DNA of 6,310 nt from Actinomycetota bacterium (lineage in GTDB: Bacteria; Actinomycetota; Acidimicrobiia; Acidimicrobiales; Microtrichaceae): NCBI GenBank assembly GCA_009700815.1, contig WLLG01000136.1:1-6310 (forward strand), given 5' to 3'. Below are positions 1 to 6,254 of the stretch, in pieces. Both the position numbers and the translations under genes were made by a program. The notes beneath the pieces were generated by a model that saw nothing but the letters and a program-made list of their open reading frames with translations, ran no database searches and was not told the origin of the DNA. Numbering within the stretch: position 1 is the first letter of the stretch; every line of letters starts with the position of its first letter.

Positions 1-793
1 GGTTTGCACCCGACTTCAGCAGTTCCCATTGCTCGGGCCGGGCTGCCAACTCCAACAGGGTGCGAGCTATCACGGTTCTTGTGGTTTCTGCCCCACCGTC
101 GAGTAGCAATAGCGAGTCAGAGATCACTTCCTCCACCCCAAACGGGCAACCAGGCACTTCGGCTGTGGTCCAAACCGTCATGACATCATCGGCAGGGTTG
201 AGTTTTTTGGCCTCGTAGAGTTCGGCCGCTGCCGCTGCAAAGTCCATCACTGCAGCGATGTTGTCCTCTTGGTGATACCCGGGACCACCGCCAAGGGTGA
301 TTGTTCGCTCCGACCAATCCATCAGCTTGGGCCACATGTCTTCACTGAATCCCAGAAGCAGGCCAATCATCTCGGCTGGCAACGGGGCAGCAATCTCACT
401 GATCACCTCGACTGAGCCACCATGGGCGAATGCTTGGTCCAACAGGCTCGTCACGACTTCGCGAACGTGGTCTTCCCAAGTTGCAACTGCCTTCGGCGTA
501 AAGCGACGAGCGACCAGACTGCGACGCATCTGATGGACGGGATCATCCAATCCGATGATGGCAGGATCGGCAGGAATATTGGGCCGATAGCCTCCCTTGT
601 TCTGGTCGGAGTTGATGAAGAGAGCTTTTTGTTTCTCTATTTCGACGATGTCCGCATGTCGCGAAATGCCCCAGAGTTCGTTGGTGGAGTCCCAGTACAC
701 CGGAGCCTGCTCACGCATCCACGCATAGGTGGAGTACGGATCGTTGACGTAGAAATCTCCATCCAAAAGGTCAATTGATCGCTCCTCGGTCAT
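1..793 (-). CDS. Cytochrome P450, N-terminal part (truncated by window edge)
   Basis: Heme-thiolate monooxygenase, soluble bacterial type. Reading from ATG at 793 gives 264 uninterrupted codons to the left edge. No N-terminal membrane anchor is present. Visible landmarks are the helix-C HxxxR (H87 to R91, in DDPVHQMRR) followed by ARRFTP at 95-100, and the I-helix oxygen-activation motif GGAETT at residues 233-238, which fits the (A/G)Gx(D/E)T(T/S) pattern. The ExxR motif and the Cys heme-ligand loop lie outside the window, so catalytic competence cannot be confirmed. The start, the DLxDGxFY opening and the I-helix region resemble, from memory, the mycobacterial CYP142/CYP125/CYP124 steroid and lipid hydroxylase group; the substrate is inference only. 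Start choice: ATGs just upstream are out of frame and hit a stop at once; a weak GGTGA lies 4 nt before the chosen ATG. The gene is divergent from the lipoprotein and transporter genes. Confidence 0.93.
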   Translation of the reverse strand, partial: MTEERSIDLLDGDFYVNDPYSTYAWMREQAPVYWDSTNELWGISRHADIVEIEKQKALFINSDQNKGGYRPNIPADPAIIGLDDPVHQMRRSLVARRFTPKAVATWEDHVREVVTSLLDQAFAHGGSVEVISEIAAPLPAEMIGLLLGFSEDMWPKLMDWSERTITLGGGPGYHQEDNIAAVMDFAAAAAELYEAKKLNPADDVMTVWTTAEVPGCPFGVEEVISDSLLLLDGGAETTRTVIARTLLELAARPEQWELLKSGAN

Positions 794-849
794 GACATCA
801 CCATTTCTTCGTTCTTTGTAGCTCCGAAGCCGGGCTAACTACTGACAGA

Positions 850-876
850 TTGGCACAAAAGTCAGGTGGGTATATC
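850..876 (+). promoter_or_regulatory. Candidate sigma-70-like promoter for the COG4315 lipoprotein
   Basis: TTGGCA (850-855) is close to the -35 consensus TTGACA. TATATC (871-876) matches four of six positions of TATAAT. The spacer is 15 bp, shorter than the ideal 17, which lowers confidence. It would give a leader of roughly 80 nt before the ATG at 965. It was found by eye, without any scoring of background. Confidence 0.3.
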
Positions 877-950
877 TAGAGTCAGCCTCACTCTGCAGCG
901 ATCCGCTCTACAGTCTTTGGTATTCAGTTCTTCCCTTCGTGCAGCTCAAA

Positions 951-957
951 AAAGGAG
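951..957 (+). promoter_or_regulatory. Ribosome binding site deciding the lipoprotein start
   Basis: AAAGGAG sits 7 nt before the ATG at 965. It selects this ATG over the open-frame start at 866, which would put about 33 extra residues in front of an otherwise normal lipoprotein signal peptide, and over the in-frame ATG at 971. Confidence 0.8.
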
Positions 958-964
958 CCTAGAA

Positions 965-1504
965 ATGTCTATGCCATTGAACAAACGCATGGTGATTGTC
1001 CTCTCTTCACTTGCCCTGCTTGCGGGCATGAATGGCCTTGCCGGATGCAGCAAATCTGACGAGGGCTCGGCCACGAGTAGCACTGCATCGGACGCTCCTT
1101 CCACTACTGCCAAGAGCGGCGAAACAACCACCACCGCCGAAGTCGCTGTTGACGTGGGTGTAAACGTAAAGATCGTTTCCTCTGGAATGGGCGATGTGCT
1201 CTCGGATGGTCAGGGCCACGTGTTTTACATCTACACACCGGACGGTACGGGTGCAGCTACCTGCGTAGATGCCTGTGCAGCAGCGTGGCCTCCTGTGCTC
1301 ACCGAGGGCGGGGTCGTTGCTGATGCTGCAGTGTCAAAGCTCAAGCTTGGAAGCACTGGGCAGGGAGCCTCGGAGCAACTCACCATCGAAGGCCAGCCTG
1401 TGTATTTCTTTGCAAGTGACACCGAGCCAGGTTCAGCATCCGGTCAGGCCGCCGGTGGCAAGTGGTTTGTACTCAACACCGATGGCGTCGCAGTTCAGTC
1501 GTAA
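965..1504 (+). CDS. COG4315-type lipoprotein (PF03640 secreted repeat), function unknown
   Basis: A 179-residue exported lipoprotein. The signal peptide has a charged start (K7, R8), a hydrophobic core and the lipobox LAGC at 25-28, so C28 should be lipidated. A Ser/Thr/Ala/acidic linker follows (about 29-60). The folded part holds two related units. The first contains GDVLSDGQG (76-84), Y88-x-Y90-x-x-D93 and the C100-x3-C104 ... WPP (108-110) segment. The second contains Y147-x-F149-x-x-D152 and a terminal GGKWFVLNTDG. The Yx(FWY)xxD motif and CxxxC-WPP are hallmarks of the COG4315 / Lipoprotein_15 family, whose biochemical role is not established. The second unit lacks the CxxxC-WPP part. 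The strong ribosome binding site at 951-957 fixes the start. The gene lies 71 bp before, and on the same strand as, the ABC binding protein, so shared transcription is possible but unproven. Confidence 0.88.
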   Translation: MSMPLNKRMVIVLSSLALLAGMNGLAGCSKSDEGSATSSTASDAPSTTAKSGETTTTAEVAVDVGVNVKIVSSGMGDVLSDGQGHVFYIYTPDGTGAATCVDACAAAWPPVLTEGGVVADAAVSKLKLGSTGQGASEQLTIEGQPVYFFASDTEPGSASGQAAGGKWFVLNTDGVAVQS

Positions 1505-1552
1505 ATCAACCTAGCGACCTAGCAACCCAGCAACCCAGCAACCCAGCAACAT
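1505..1552 (+). repeat. Tandem array of an 8-bp unit, AGCAACCC
   Basis: Directly after the lipoprotein stop codon, 48 bp divide into six 8-mers: ATCAACCT, AGCGACCT, AGCAACCC three times exactly, then AGCAACAT. The outer units are degenerate and the middle three are identical. The array ends 23 bp before the ATG of the substrate-binding protein, inside the 71-bp gap. It does not form a hairpin, so it is not a rho-independent terminator, and the unit is far too short for CRISPR. Confidence 0.9.
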
Positions 1553-1575
1553 CCAACGATTAGATCGGAACACGC

Positions 1576-3231
1576 ATGACACGTACTTCTATGGTCTGGC
1601 GATCTGCCGTAGTCCTCGCAGGAATCGCTGTCATCGCAGCGGGGTGTTCGAGCGACAAGAAAGCGGAGAGCTCTGACTCTGGAGCCACCTTTACTGACGG
1701 CGCTCAACTCATCGCAGAGAATCTGACGAGTTACGACCCAGGCTTGGTGCAGACTCTCGATGAGTCACAGGTCACGACGGCACTCTACGACGGGCTCACC
1801 GACTTTGATTGGTCAAACCCCGAGGCGCCGGAACTCAAAGGTCTCGCCGCCGACTCTTGGACAGCAAACGCCGATTCCAGTGAATTCACTTTCAAAATAA
1901 AGGACGGTCTGGAGTTCTCAAACGGAGACCCAGTACTTCCGTCCAGCTTTGCGTATGCCTGGGTGCGCAACGGGCAGTCCGAGTTTGCTTCTCCTTACGG
2001 ATACCTCATCGATTACGTCAAGGGTGGGACTGCTCTTCAGGACGGAACCGTTACCAACCTGGATTCCGCGATCGTTGCTGATGACAGCGCTATGACCTTG
2101 AAGGTCACGCTTGAAGCACCTCAAGCAGACTTTCCGGCCATCGTGTCACATCCGTTCTTTGGACCACTCCCTGAGAAAGAGGTCTCAAAGCTGAAAGATC
2201 AGAATGATTGGGGGTCCGGAATCATGATTGGCAACGGGCCGTTCAAGATGGACGCCGCGGCAAATGACCAGCAGGTGGTGCTGGTGCGTAATGACTCGTG
2301 GGCCGGGAACGTCAGCGGAGATACGAGAGCAGTTCTCGACAAACTCGTGTTCAAGATTTCACAATCTCAGGACTCGGCCTATACCGACTTTGAGGCAGGA
2401 AACACGCAGTCAGCTTCCATCCCATCGGGGCAATTCACCGCAGCGACAGAGACCTACAAGAACACCACAAGTCAGCCGCAGTTGGGCTCGTATCACTTCG
2501 ACTTTGGCTTCACCGATCCGCAACTCGGCGGGGTTGACAACACACTGCTGAGGCAAGCGATCTCGCTGGCGATTGACCGTGATGAAATCAATCAGAAGGT
2601 CTACGAGGGCTTTCGGACTACCTCGACTGGCATCACCCCCAACGGAATCCCAGGCTTTGAGCCCGGCTTGTGCAAGTTCTGCACCTTCGACCCAACTGCA
2701 GCGAAAGCACTAATTACCCAGTGGAAAGAGGCTGGAGGCCAACTCACCGGACCGATCACTTTGGACTTCAATACCGACTCGGGCAACGAGCCTGTGGTGG
2801 CAATCATTCAACAAAACCTGAAGGCGGTTGGCATCGACTCCGAGCTAAATGGCATCTCGGAGAAGTACTTCGGCACCATGGCTGAAGGCGGCTGCCACTT
2901 CTGTCGTGCAGGTTGGTATGCCGATTACCCGACCTATGGAAACTTCATGTTTGACCTGTACAGCACTGCTTCGGTGGGCGGAAACAACATGGGCTCATTT
3001 AGCGATCCCGTATTCGACGACCTGGTCAATACAGCTCAGTCAGAGCCAGACAGCGCCAAGCGGTCGCAGCTCTATCGAGACGCAGAGACCTACCTGCTGA
3101 ACGACTCCACCGGTACCGTCCCGATCAACTGGTACAACGGAGATCAGGTCTACGCCGACAATGTCGTGGGCTACACGCAACCACCTCTGGGCATCATCGC
3201 TTGGGAAAACGTCGGCATCAAACCATCCTGA
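1576..3231 (+). CDS. Substrate-binding lipoprotein of an Opp/Dpp-type ABC importer (SBP family 5)
   Basis: A 551-residue solute-binding protein that should capture peptides or a similar solute outside the membrane and deliver it to the permeases encoded just downstream. The signal peptide ends in AAGC with the lipidated cysteine at 24; an acidic, Ser-rich linker follows. Family-5 (SBP_bac_5, PF00496) signs are ALYDGLTDFD then LAADSWTANADSSEFTFKIKDGLEFSNGDP near the N-terminus, GNGPFKM (compare GTGPYKL), LLRQAISLAIDRDEI in the middle and AGWYADYPTYGNF with NNMGSFSDPVFDDLV late. Length is normal for OppA/DppA. Odd feature: apart from C24 the only cysteines are two CxxC pairs, C366-x2-C369 and C440-x2-C443. 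The ribosome binding site is weak (GGAA about 8 nt upstream). ATG 1591 (M6) would also keep the signal peptide, so the start is uncertain by five residues. The ligand cannot be told from sequence. Confidence 0.93.
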   Translation: MTRTSMVWRSAVVLAGIAVIAAGCSSDKKAESSDSGATFTDGAQLIAENLTSYDPGLVQTLDESQVTTALYDGLTDFDWSNPEAPELKGLAADSWTANADSSEFTFKIKDGLEFSNGDPVLPSSFAYAWVRNGQSEFASPYGYLIDYVKGGTALQDGTVTNLDSAIVADDSAMTLKVTLEAPQADFPAIVSHPFFGPLPEKEVSKLKDQNDWGSGIMIGNGPFKMDAAANDQQVVLVRNDSWAGNVSGDTRAVLDKLVFKISQSQDSAYTDFEAGNTQSASIPSGQFTAATETYKNTTSQPQLGSYHFDFGFTDPQLGGVDNTLLRQAISLAIDRDEINQKVYEGFRTTSTGITPNGIPGFEPGLCKFCTFDPTAAKALITQWKEAGGQLTGPITLDFNTDSGNEPVVAIIQQNLKAVGIDSELNGISEKYFGTMAEGGCHFCRAGWYADYPTYGNFMFDLYSTASVGGNNMGSFSDPVFDDLVNTAQSEPDSAKRSQLYRDAETYLLNDSTGTVPINWYNGDQVYADNVVGYTQPPLGIIAWENVGIKPS

Positions 3232-3259
3232 TCTCTCTGGATTTTGAGATTCGTCCCCA

Positions 3260-4267
3260 TTGAACGCCTTCGTCCTTCGACGCTTAGCCCAGCTGCTGTT
3301 GGTGCTGTGGGGCGCGGTCACGCTGCTGTTCTTCTTGTTCTTCCTGTTACCCGATAACCCGGCCGAACTGATCGCTGGCGGAAAGGGAAAAACGCCTGAC
3401 CCGCAGGTGGTGAAGAACATCGAAAAGAAGTACGGCCTGGATGAACCCATCGTGGTGCAATACGTCAAGTACCTCGGTCGCATTGTGACGCTGGACTTTG
3501 GAGAGTCCTATGCCGACGGGCAGCCAGTTACGCAGATCATCAAAGAGCGCGCTCCTGCAAGTCTGCGCCTAGCAACCTGGGCGATCTTGGTAGAAGCGTT
3601 CGTAGGTATTGGTGCAGGGGTGCTGTCAGCAGTGCGGAAGTACTCCGTTGCGGACACCCTCACCACCCTTCTAGCGGCCTTACTCAGCGCAATTCCTGTG
3701 TTCGTTTTGGGCTACCTCTTGCAGCAGGTGTTCGGTGTGCATGCTTTCAAAGCGGGCTGGCCGGAGTGGGCGCAACTTCCGGTTCAGGGGATAGGACCAA
3801 ACACGTGGGTGGCTTGGATTTTCCCGACAGTTGAGGAGTTTCCCTACTTGATTCTTCCAGTAGTGGTGCTGGCATCGGTCTCGGCGATCATCGTGGCCCG
3901 ACTCGCAAGAAGTTCCATGCTTGAGGTGGGAAAATCAGACTTCATTCGTACGGCTCGAGCAAAGGGTCTGAAAGAAGGGCAGATTACGAGTCGCCATGTG
4001 CTGCGAAACGCAATGATCCCCGTTGTTACCTTTATCGGGATTGATTTTGGGGTACTAGTTGGCTCGGCAATTCTGACTGAGACCGTGTTCAACTGGCCAG
4101 GTCTGGGATCGAAGATCGCACAGGCTGCCAGCGCAAGGGACCTACCCGTTTTGCTCGGACTAACGGTGGTAGTGGTCGTCGTGTTCGGTCTCGTGAACCT
4201 ATGCGTAGACATCAGCTACGCATGGTTCGATCCGCGGGTTCGCTTTGATGAAGGGGGCGGACAATGA
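3260..4267 (+). CDS. Opp/Dpp-type ABC transporter permease, B subunit
   Basis: A 335-residue inner-membrane permease, one half of the translocation pore. The N-terminus MNAFVLRRLAQLLLVLWG is typical of OppB/DppB (xxFxxRRL, then the first membrane helix about 9-30). Further helices are predicted near 103-124, 132-157, 193-216, 241-272 and 288-312. LDFGESYADGQPV (78-90) in the large external loop is a family hallmark. The EAA-like cytoplasmic loop that docks the ATPase is DFIRTARAKGL (227-237), then HVLRNAMIPVV. ETVFNWPGLG (264-273) and the C-terminal DPRVR are also typical. The start is TTG: an in-frame stop at 3245 rules out anything upstream, and only this codon preserves the conserved N-terminus. 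No good Shine-Dalgarno is visible, and the gene begins 28 bp after the binding-protein stop, which suggests reduced or coupled initiation. Its stop overlaps the next start by 4 bp. Confidence 0.95.
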   Translation: MNAFVLRRLAQLLLVLWGAVTLLFFLFFLLPDNPAELIAGGKGKTPDPQVVKNIEKKYGLDEPIVVQYVKYLGRIVTLDFGESYADGQPVTQIIKERAPASLRLATWAILVEAFVGIGAGVLSAVRKYSVADTLTTLLAALLSAIPVFVLGYLLQQVFGVHAFKAGWPEWAQLPVQGIGPNTWVAWIFPTVEEFPYLILPVVVLASVSAIIVARLARSSMLEVGKSDFIRTARAKGLKEGQITSRHVLRNAMIPVVTFIGIDFGVLVGSAILTETVFNWPGLGSKIAQAASARDLPVLLGLTVVVVVVFGLVNLCVDISYAWFDPRVRFDEGGGQ

Positions 4268-5208
4268 GCGATTCACAAAAACCTCACTCTCGGCCCTCAG
4301 AGATCCCCGGGTCTCGGTTTAGGTCAGAGGATGCCCCATCAGGGATGAGCGACGGACTGAACGAGGTGCTTTTCGTACGCTCGTTCCGTCAGGACTCTTG
4401 GCGGAGATTCAGCAAGAACAAGCTGGCGATTTTTGGTTTAGTCCTAGTGATCTTTCTGCTCCTTGTCGGTTTGATCGGGCCGTTCTTGGTTCAAGATCCG
4501 CTAGCCCAAGAGCGCCTGATCTTTAAAAGCACCCCTGATGCACAGCATTGGTTTGGTACCGACAACTTGGGACGAGACCTGTTTGCGAGAGTGATCTATG
4601 GAATCAGGCTCTCGTTGCTAATTGGCTGCGCGGTGGTATTTCTTGAAACGACGATTGGCATCGCGCTCGGTGCGCTAGCAGGTTGGAAAGGCCGCCACAC
4701 CGACAGCATCATCATGCGGATCATCGATGTGTTCCTAGGAATCCCCTACCTGATTCTTGCCTTTGCCTTTATTGCAGCCATCGGTGAAGGAGTGGGTGCC
4801 GTGATCATCACTCTTGCATTTACCTCTTGGCTCACAACTGCACGAGTGGTTCGAGCCGGTTTCTTGCAGGCCAAGCAGTACGACTACGTCGAGGCTGCGC
4901 GTGCTGTTGGGGTACCTGCCCCTCGCATTATCTGGCGACATATTCTGCCGAATGTGATCCAGCCGATCATTGTCTTGGTGGCTGTTGGAATCGGGGCTGC
5001 TGTGCTGGCCGAGGCGGCGCTGTCCTTTCTTGGCGTGGGAGTTCAGGAACCAACTCCGTCGCTCGGACTCATGATCTCAACGGCACAGAACTTCTTCTCA
5101 ACTGCGCCGCACCTGCTGATCTTCCCCGCGCTCGCGATTGTGCTGACGGTGCTCGGATTTCTGCTTGTTGGTGACGGCCTTCGCGACGCACTCGACGTGA
5201 AGGAGTAA
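4264..5208 (+). CDS. Opp/Dpp-type ABC transporter permease, C subunit
   Basis: A 314-residue second permease half, partner of the upstream B subunit. It has a hydrophilic cytoplasmic N-terminus (about 1-45), then the OppC_N-type first helix (about 53-75, KLAIFGLVLVIFLLLVGLIG), FGTDNLGRD (97-105, the hallmark before the transport domain) and further helices near 113-137, 153-190, 227-258 and 285-307. The ATPase-docking EAA loop is YVEAARAVG (208-216), followed by IIWRHILPNVIQPI. LSFLGVGVQEPTPSLG and the C-terminal GDGLRDALD are typical of the family. Start: the ATG overlaps the B-subunit stop as ATGA and has AAGGGGG (4251-4257) 6 nt upstream. An in-frame ATG at 4345 (M28) would remove most of the polar tail but is less well supported. 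The following ATPase begins 2 bp after the stop. Confidence 0.95.
   Translation: MSDSQKPHSRPSEIPGSRFRSEDAPSGMSDGLNEVLFVRSFRQDSWRRFSKNKLAIFGLVLVIFLLLVGLIGPFLVQDPLAQERLIFKSTPDAQHWFGTDNLGRDLFARVIYGIRLSLLIGCAVVFLETTIGIALGALAGWKGRHTDSIIMRIIDVFLGIPYLILAFAFIAAIGEGVGAVIITLAFTSWLTTARVVRAGFLQAKQYDYVEAARAVGVPAPRIIWRHILPNVIQPIIVLVAVGIGAAVLAEAALSFLGVGVQEPTPSLGLMISTAQNFFSTAPHLLIFPALAIVLTVLGFLLVGDGLRDALDVKE
5201..5205 (+). promoter_or_regulatory. Ribosome binding site for the D ATPase, inside the end of the C permease gene
   Basis: AGGAG overlaps the last codons of the upstream permease (GTGAAGGAG before TAA) and lies 5 nt before the GTG at 5211. It decides the GTG start and ties translation of the ATPase to termination of the permease. 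Confidence 0.75.
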
Positions 5209-5210
5209 AG

Positions 5211-6254
5211 GTGGCTAGCAACACGAGCAGTGAGCGGCTGTTATCTGTGCAGGACTTACACGTGCGATTTGAGACTGAAGATGGCGTGGTTCAAGCCGTC
5301 AACGAGTTGAGTTTTGACATTCATCGCGGCGAGGTTTTTGCCATTGTGGGCGAGTCCGGATCTGGAAAGTCCGTCACGGCCATGAGCATCCTCGGACTGC
5401 TACCGAGTCCACCCGCTGTGGTGGAAGGTGGAGCGATTCTGTGGAGGGAAGATGATCTGCTGAGCGTGAATCAGCAACGCTTGCGCCAGATTCGAGGCGG
5501 CGAGATTGCAATGATCTTTCAGGATCCACTGACTGCGCTCAATCCCGTTCATAGCATCGGTCGTCAGATCGGCGAAGTCATGCGTATTCATCGCGGTATG
5601 TCGAAGAAACAGGCGCGAGCGCATGCAATTGAGATGTTGGAACTGGTTGGGATCCCTCAGGCTGCAACACGAGTGGACATGCATCCGCATGAGTTCTCTG
5701 GCGGAATGAGGCAACGTGCCGTGATTGCCATGGCGATTGCATGCAAGCCTGATCTGCTGATCGCTGACGAACCCACCACGGCCCTTGATGTGACCATCCA
5801 GGCACAGGTGCTCGATGTCTTGAATGACATAAAGGAAGAGATTGACTCGGCGATTCTGCTCATCACCCATGACCTTGGGGTAGTTGCAGGGATGGCAGAT
5901 GAGGTGCTCGTTATGTATGCGGGCTCAGAGGTAGAGCGAGGCAGCGTGGACGAGATTTTCTATGAATCCGCTCACCCTTATACAACTGGCCTGTTGGGCT
6001 CGTTGCCCAAGATGAATGACCCTGACAGCGAACTTCGTCCCATTGGGGGGCAGCCGCCGTCACTGATCAACCTGCCAACAGGTTGTGCCTTTCACCCCCG
6101 TTGCCCTGTCGCGCAGATACCCTCGCCATGCAGCGAGATTGTTCCTGTCTCGCAGAAGCTCACCGCCAAGACAGAGGCACCCGAGAGTGAGCATCGCGCT
6201 GCATGCCATTTCGCCCAGGACCTTGTAGATCACGCTCGAGCAGCTGCCCTATGA
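5211..6254 (+). CDS. Opp/Dpp-type ABC transporter ATP-binding protein, D subunit
   Basis: A 347-residue cytoplasmic ATPase that should pair with a second ATPase to drive import. Motifs in order: Walker A GESGSGKS (47-54), Q-loop MIFQDP with Q104, signature FSGGMRQR (162-169, the usual Opp/Dpp variant of LSGGQ), Walker B LLIADEP (182-188, catalytic E187), D-loop ALD (191-193) and switch H220 in LLITHD. All catalytic residues are present. The C-terminal oligopeptide-transporter domain (oligo_HPY, PF08352) follows, from HPYTTGLLGSLP to GCAFHPRCP. It keeps four cysteines, C292, C298, C307 and C332, in the spacing expected for the [4Fe-4S] site described in DppD-type subunits; that a cluster is bound here is inference. 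The start is GTG with a good ribosome binding site. The stop overlaps the next ATG by 4 bp. Confidence 0.96.
   Translation: MASNTSSERLLSVQDLHVRFETEDGVVQAVNELSFDIHRGEVFAIVGESGSGKSVTAMSILGLLPSPPAVVEGGAILWREDDLLSVNQQRLRQIRGGEIAMIFQDPLTALNPVHSIGRQIGEVMRIHRGMSKKQARAHAIEMLELVGIPQAATRVDMHPHEFSGGMRQRAVIAMAIACKPDLLIADEPTTALDVTIQAQVLDVLNDIKEEIDSAILLITHDLGVVAGMADEVLVMYAGSEVERGSVDEIFYESAHPYTTGLLGSLPKMNDPDSELRPIGGQPPSLINLPTGCAFHPRCPVAQIPSPCSEIVPVSQKLTAKTEAPESEHRAACHFAQDLVDHARAAAL

Larger units (their letters stand above)
794..964. promoter_or_regulatory. Divergent intergenic region between P450 and lipoprotein genes
   Basis: This 171-bp stretch separates two genes read outward, so it must hold promoters for both unless one is served from elsewhere. 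It contains a candidate plus-strand promoter (850-876), three copies of the pentamer GTCAG/CTGAC spaced about 20 bp apart (842, 861, 881), and a bulged 7-bp hairpin (819-837, arms TAGC-CCG / CGG-GCTA, loop AAGC) that would fall in the P450 leader. No convincing minus-strand -35/-10 pair was found by eye. Confidence 0.6.

Noticed and set aside
297..778. Two plus-strand open frames (297-533 and 422-778)
   Set aside because: They lie antisense to the P450, whose minus-strand frame shows clear family motifs throughout. The translated products show no recognisable domain.
819..837. Bulged hairpin TAGC-CCG / CGG-GCTA as a terminator or riboswitch
   Set aside because: The stem is only 7 bp with a bulge, no T-run follows on either strand, and no known riboswitch pattern is visible. 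It is mentioned only as part of the intergenic region.
866..964. Upstream extension of the lipoprotein to ATG 866
   Set aside because: It would add 33 residues ahead of a complete signal peptide and lipobox. The AAAGGAG site at 951-957 fits ATG 965.
1505..1552. Possible CRISPR array or terminator at the 8-bp repeat
   Set aside because: There are no spacers, the unit is far too short, and the repeats are direct with no self-complementary arms or T-run.
3040..3483. 147-codon minus-strand open frame across the SBP/permease junction
   Set aside because: It is antisense to the end of the binding protein and the conserved start of the permease, and looks like a reading-frame shadow with no recognisable motif.
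4163..4188. Low-complexity run of GTG/GTC triplets
   Set aside because: It encodes a run of valines in a predicted membrane helix of the B permease, which explains the base pattern.
4264..4345. Shorter C permease starting at ATG 4345
   Set aside because: The ATGA overlap with the B gene and AAGGGGG 6 nt before ATG 4264 favour the longer form. A polar N-terminal tail is common in this subunit.
5400..5870. 156-codon minus-strand open frame inside the ATPase gene
   Set aside because: It is antisense to the Q-loop, signature and Walker B region. The conserved plus-strand protein explains the open frame.
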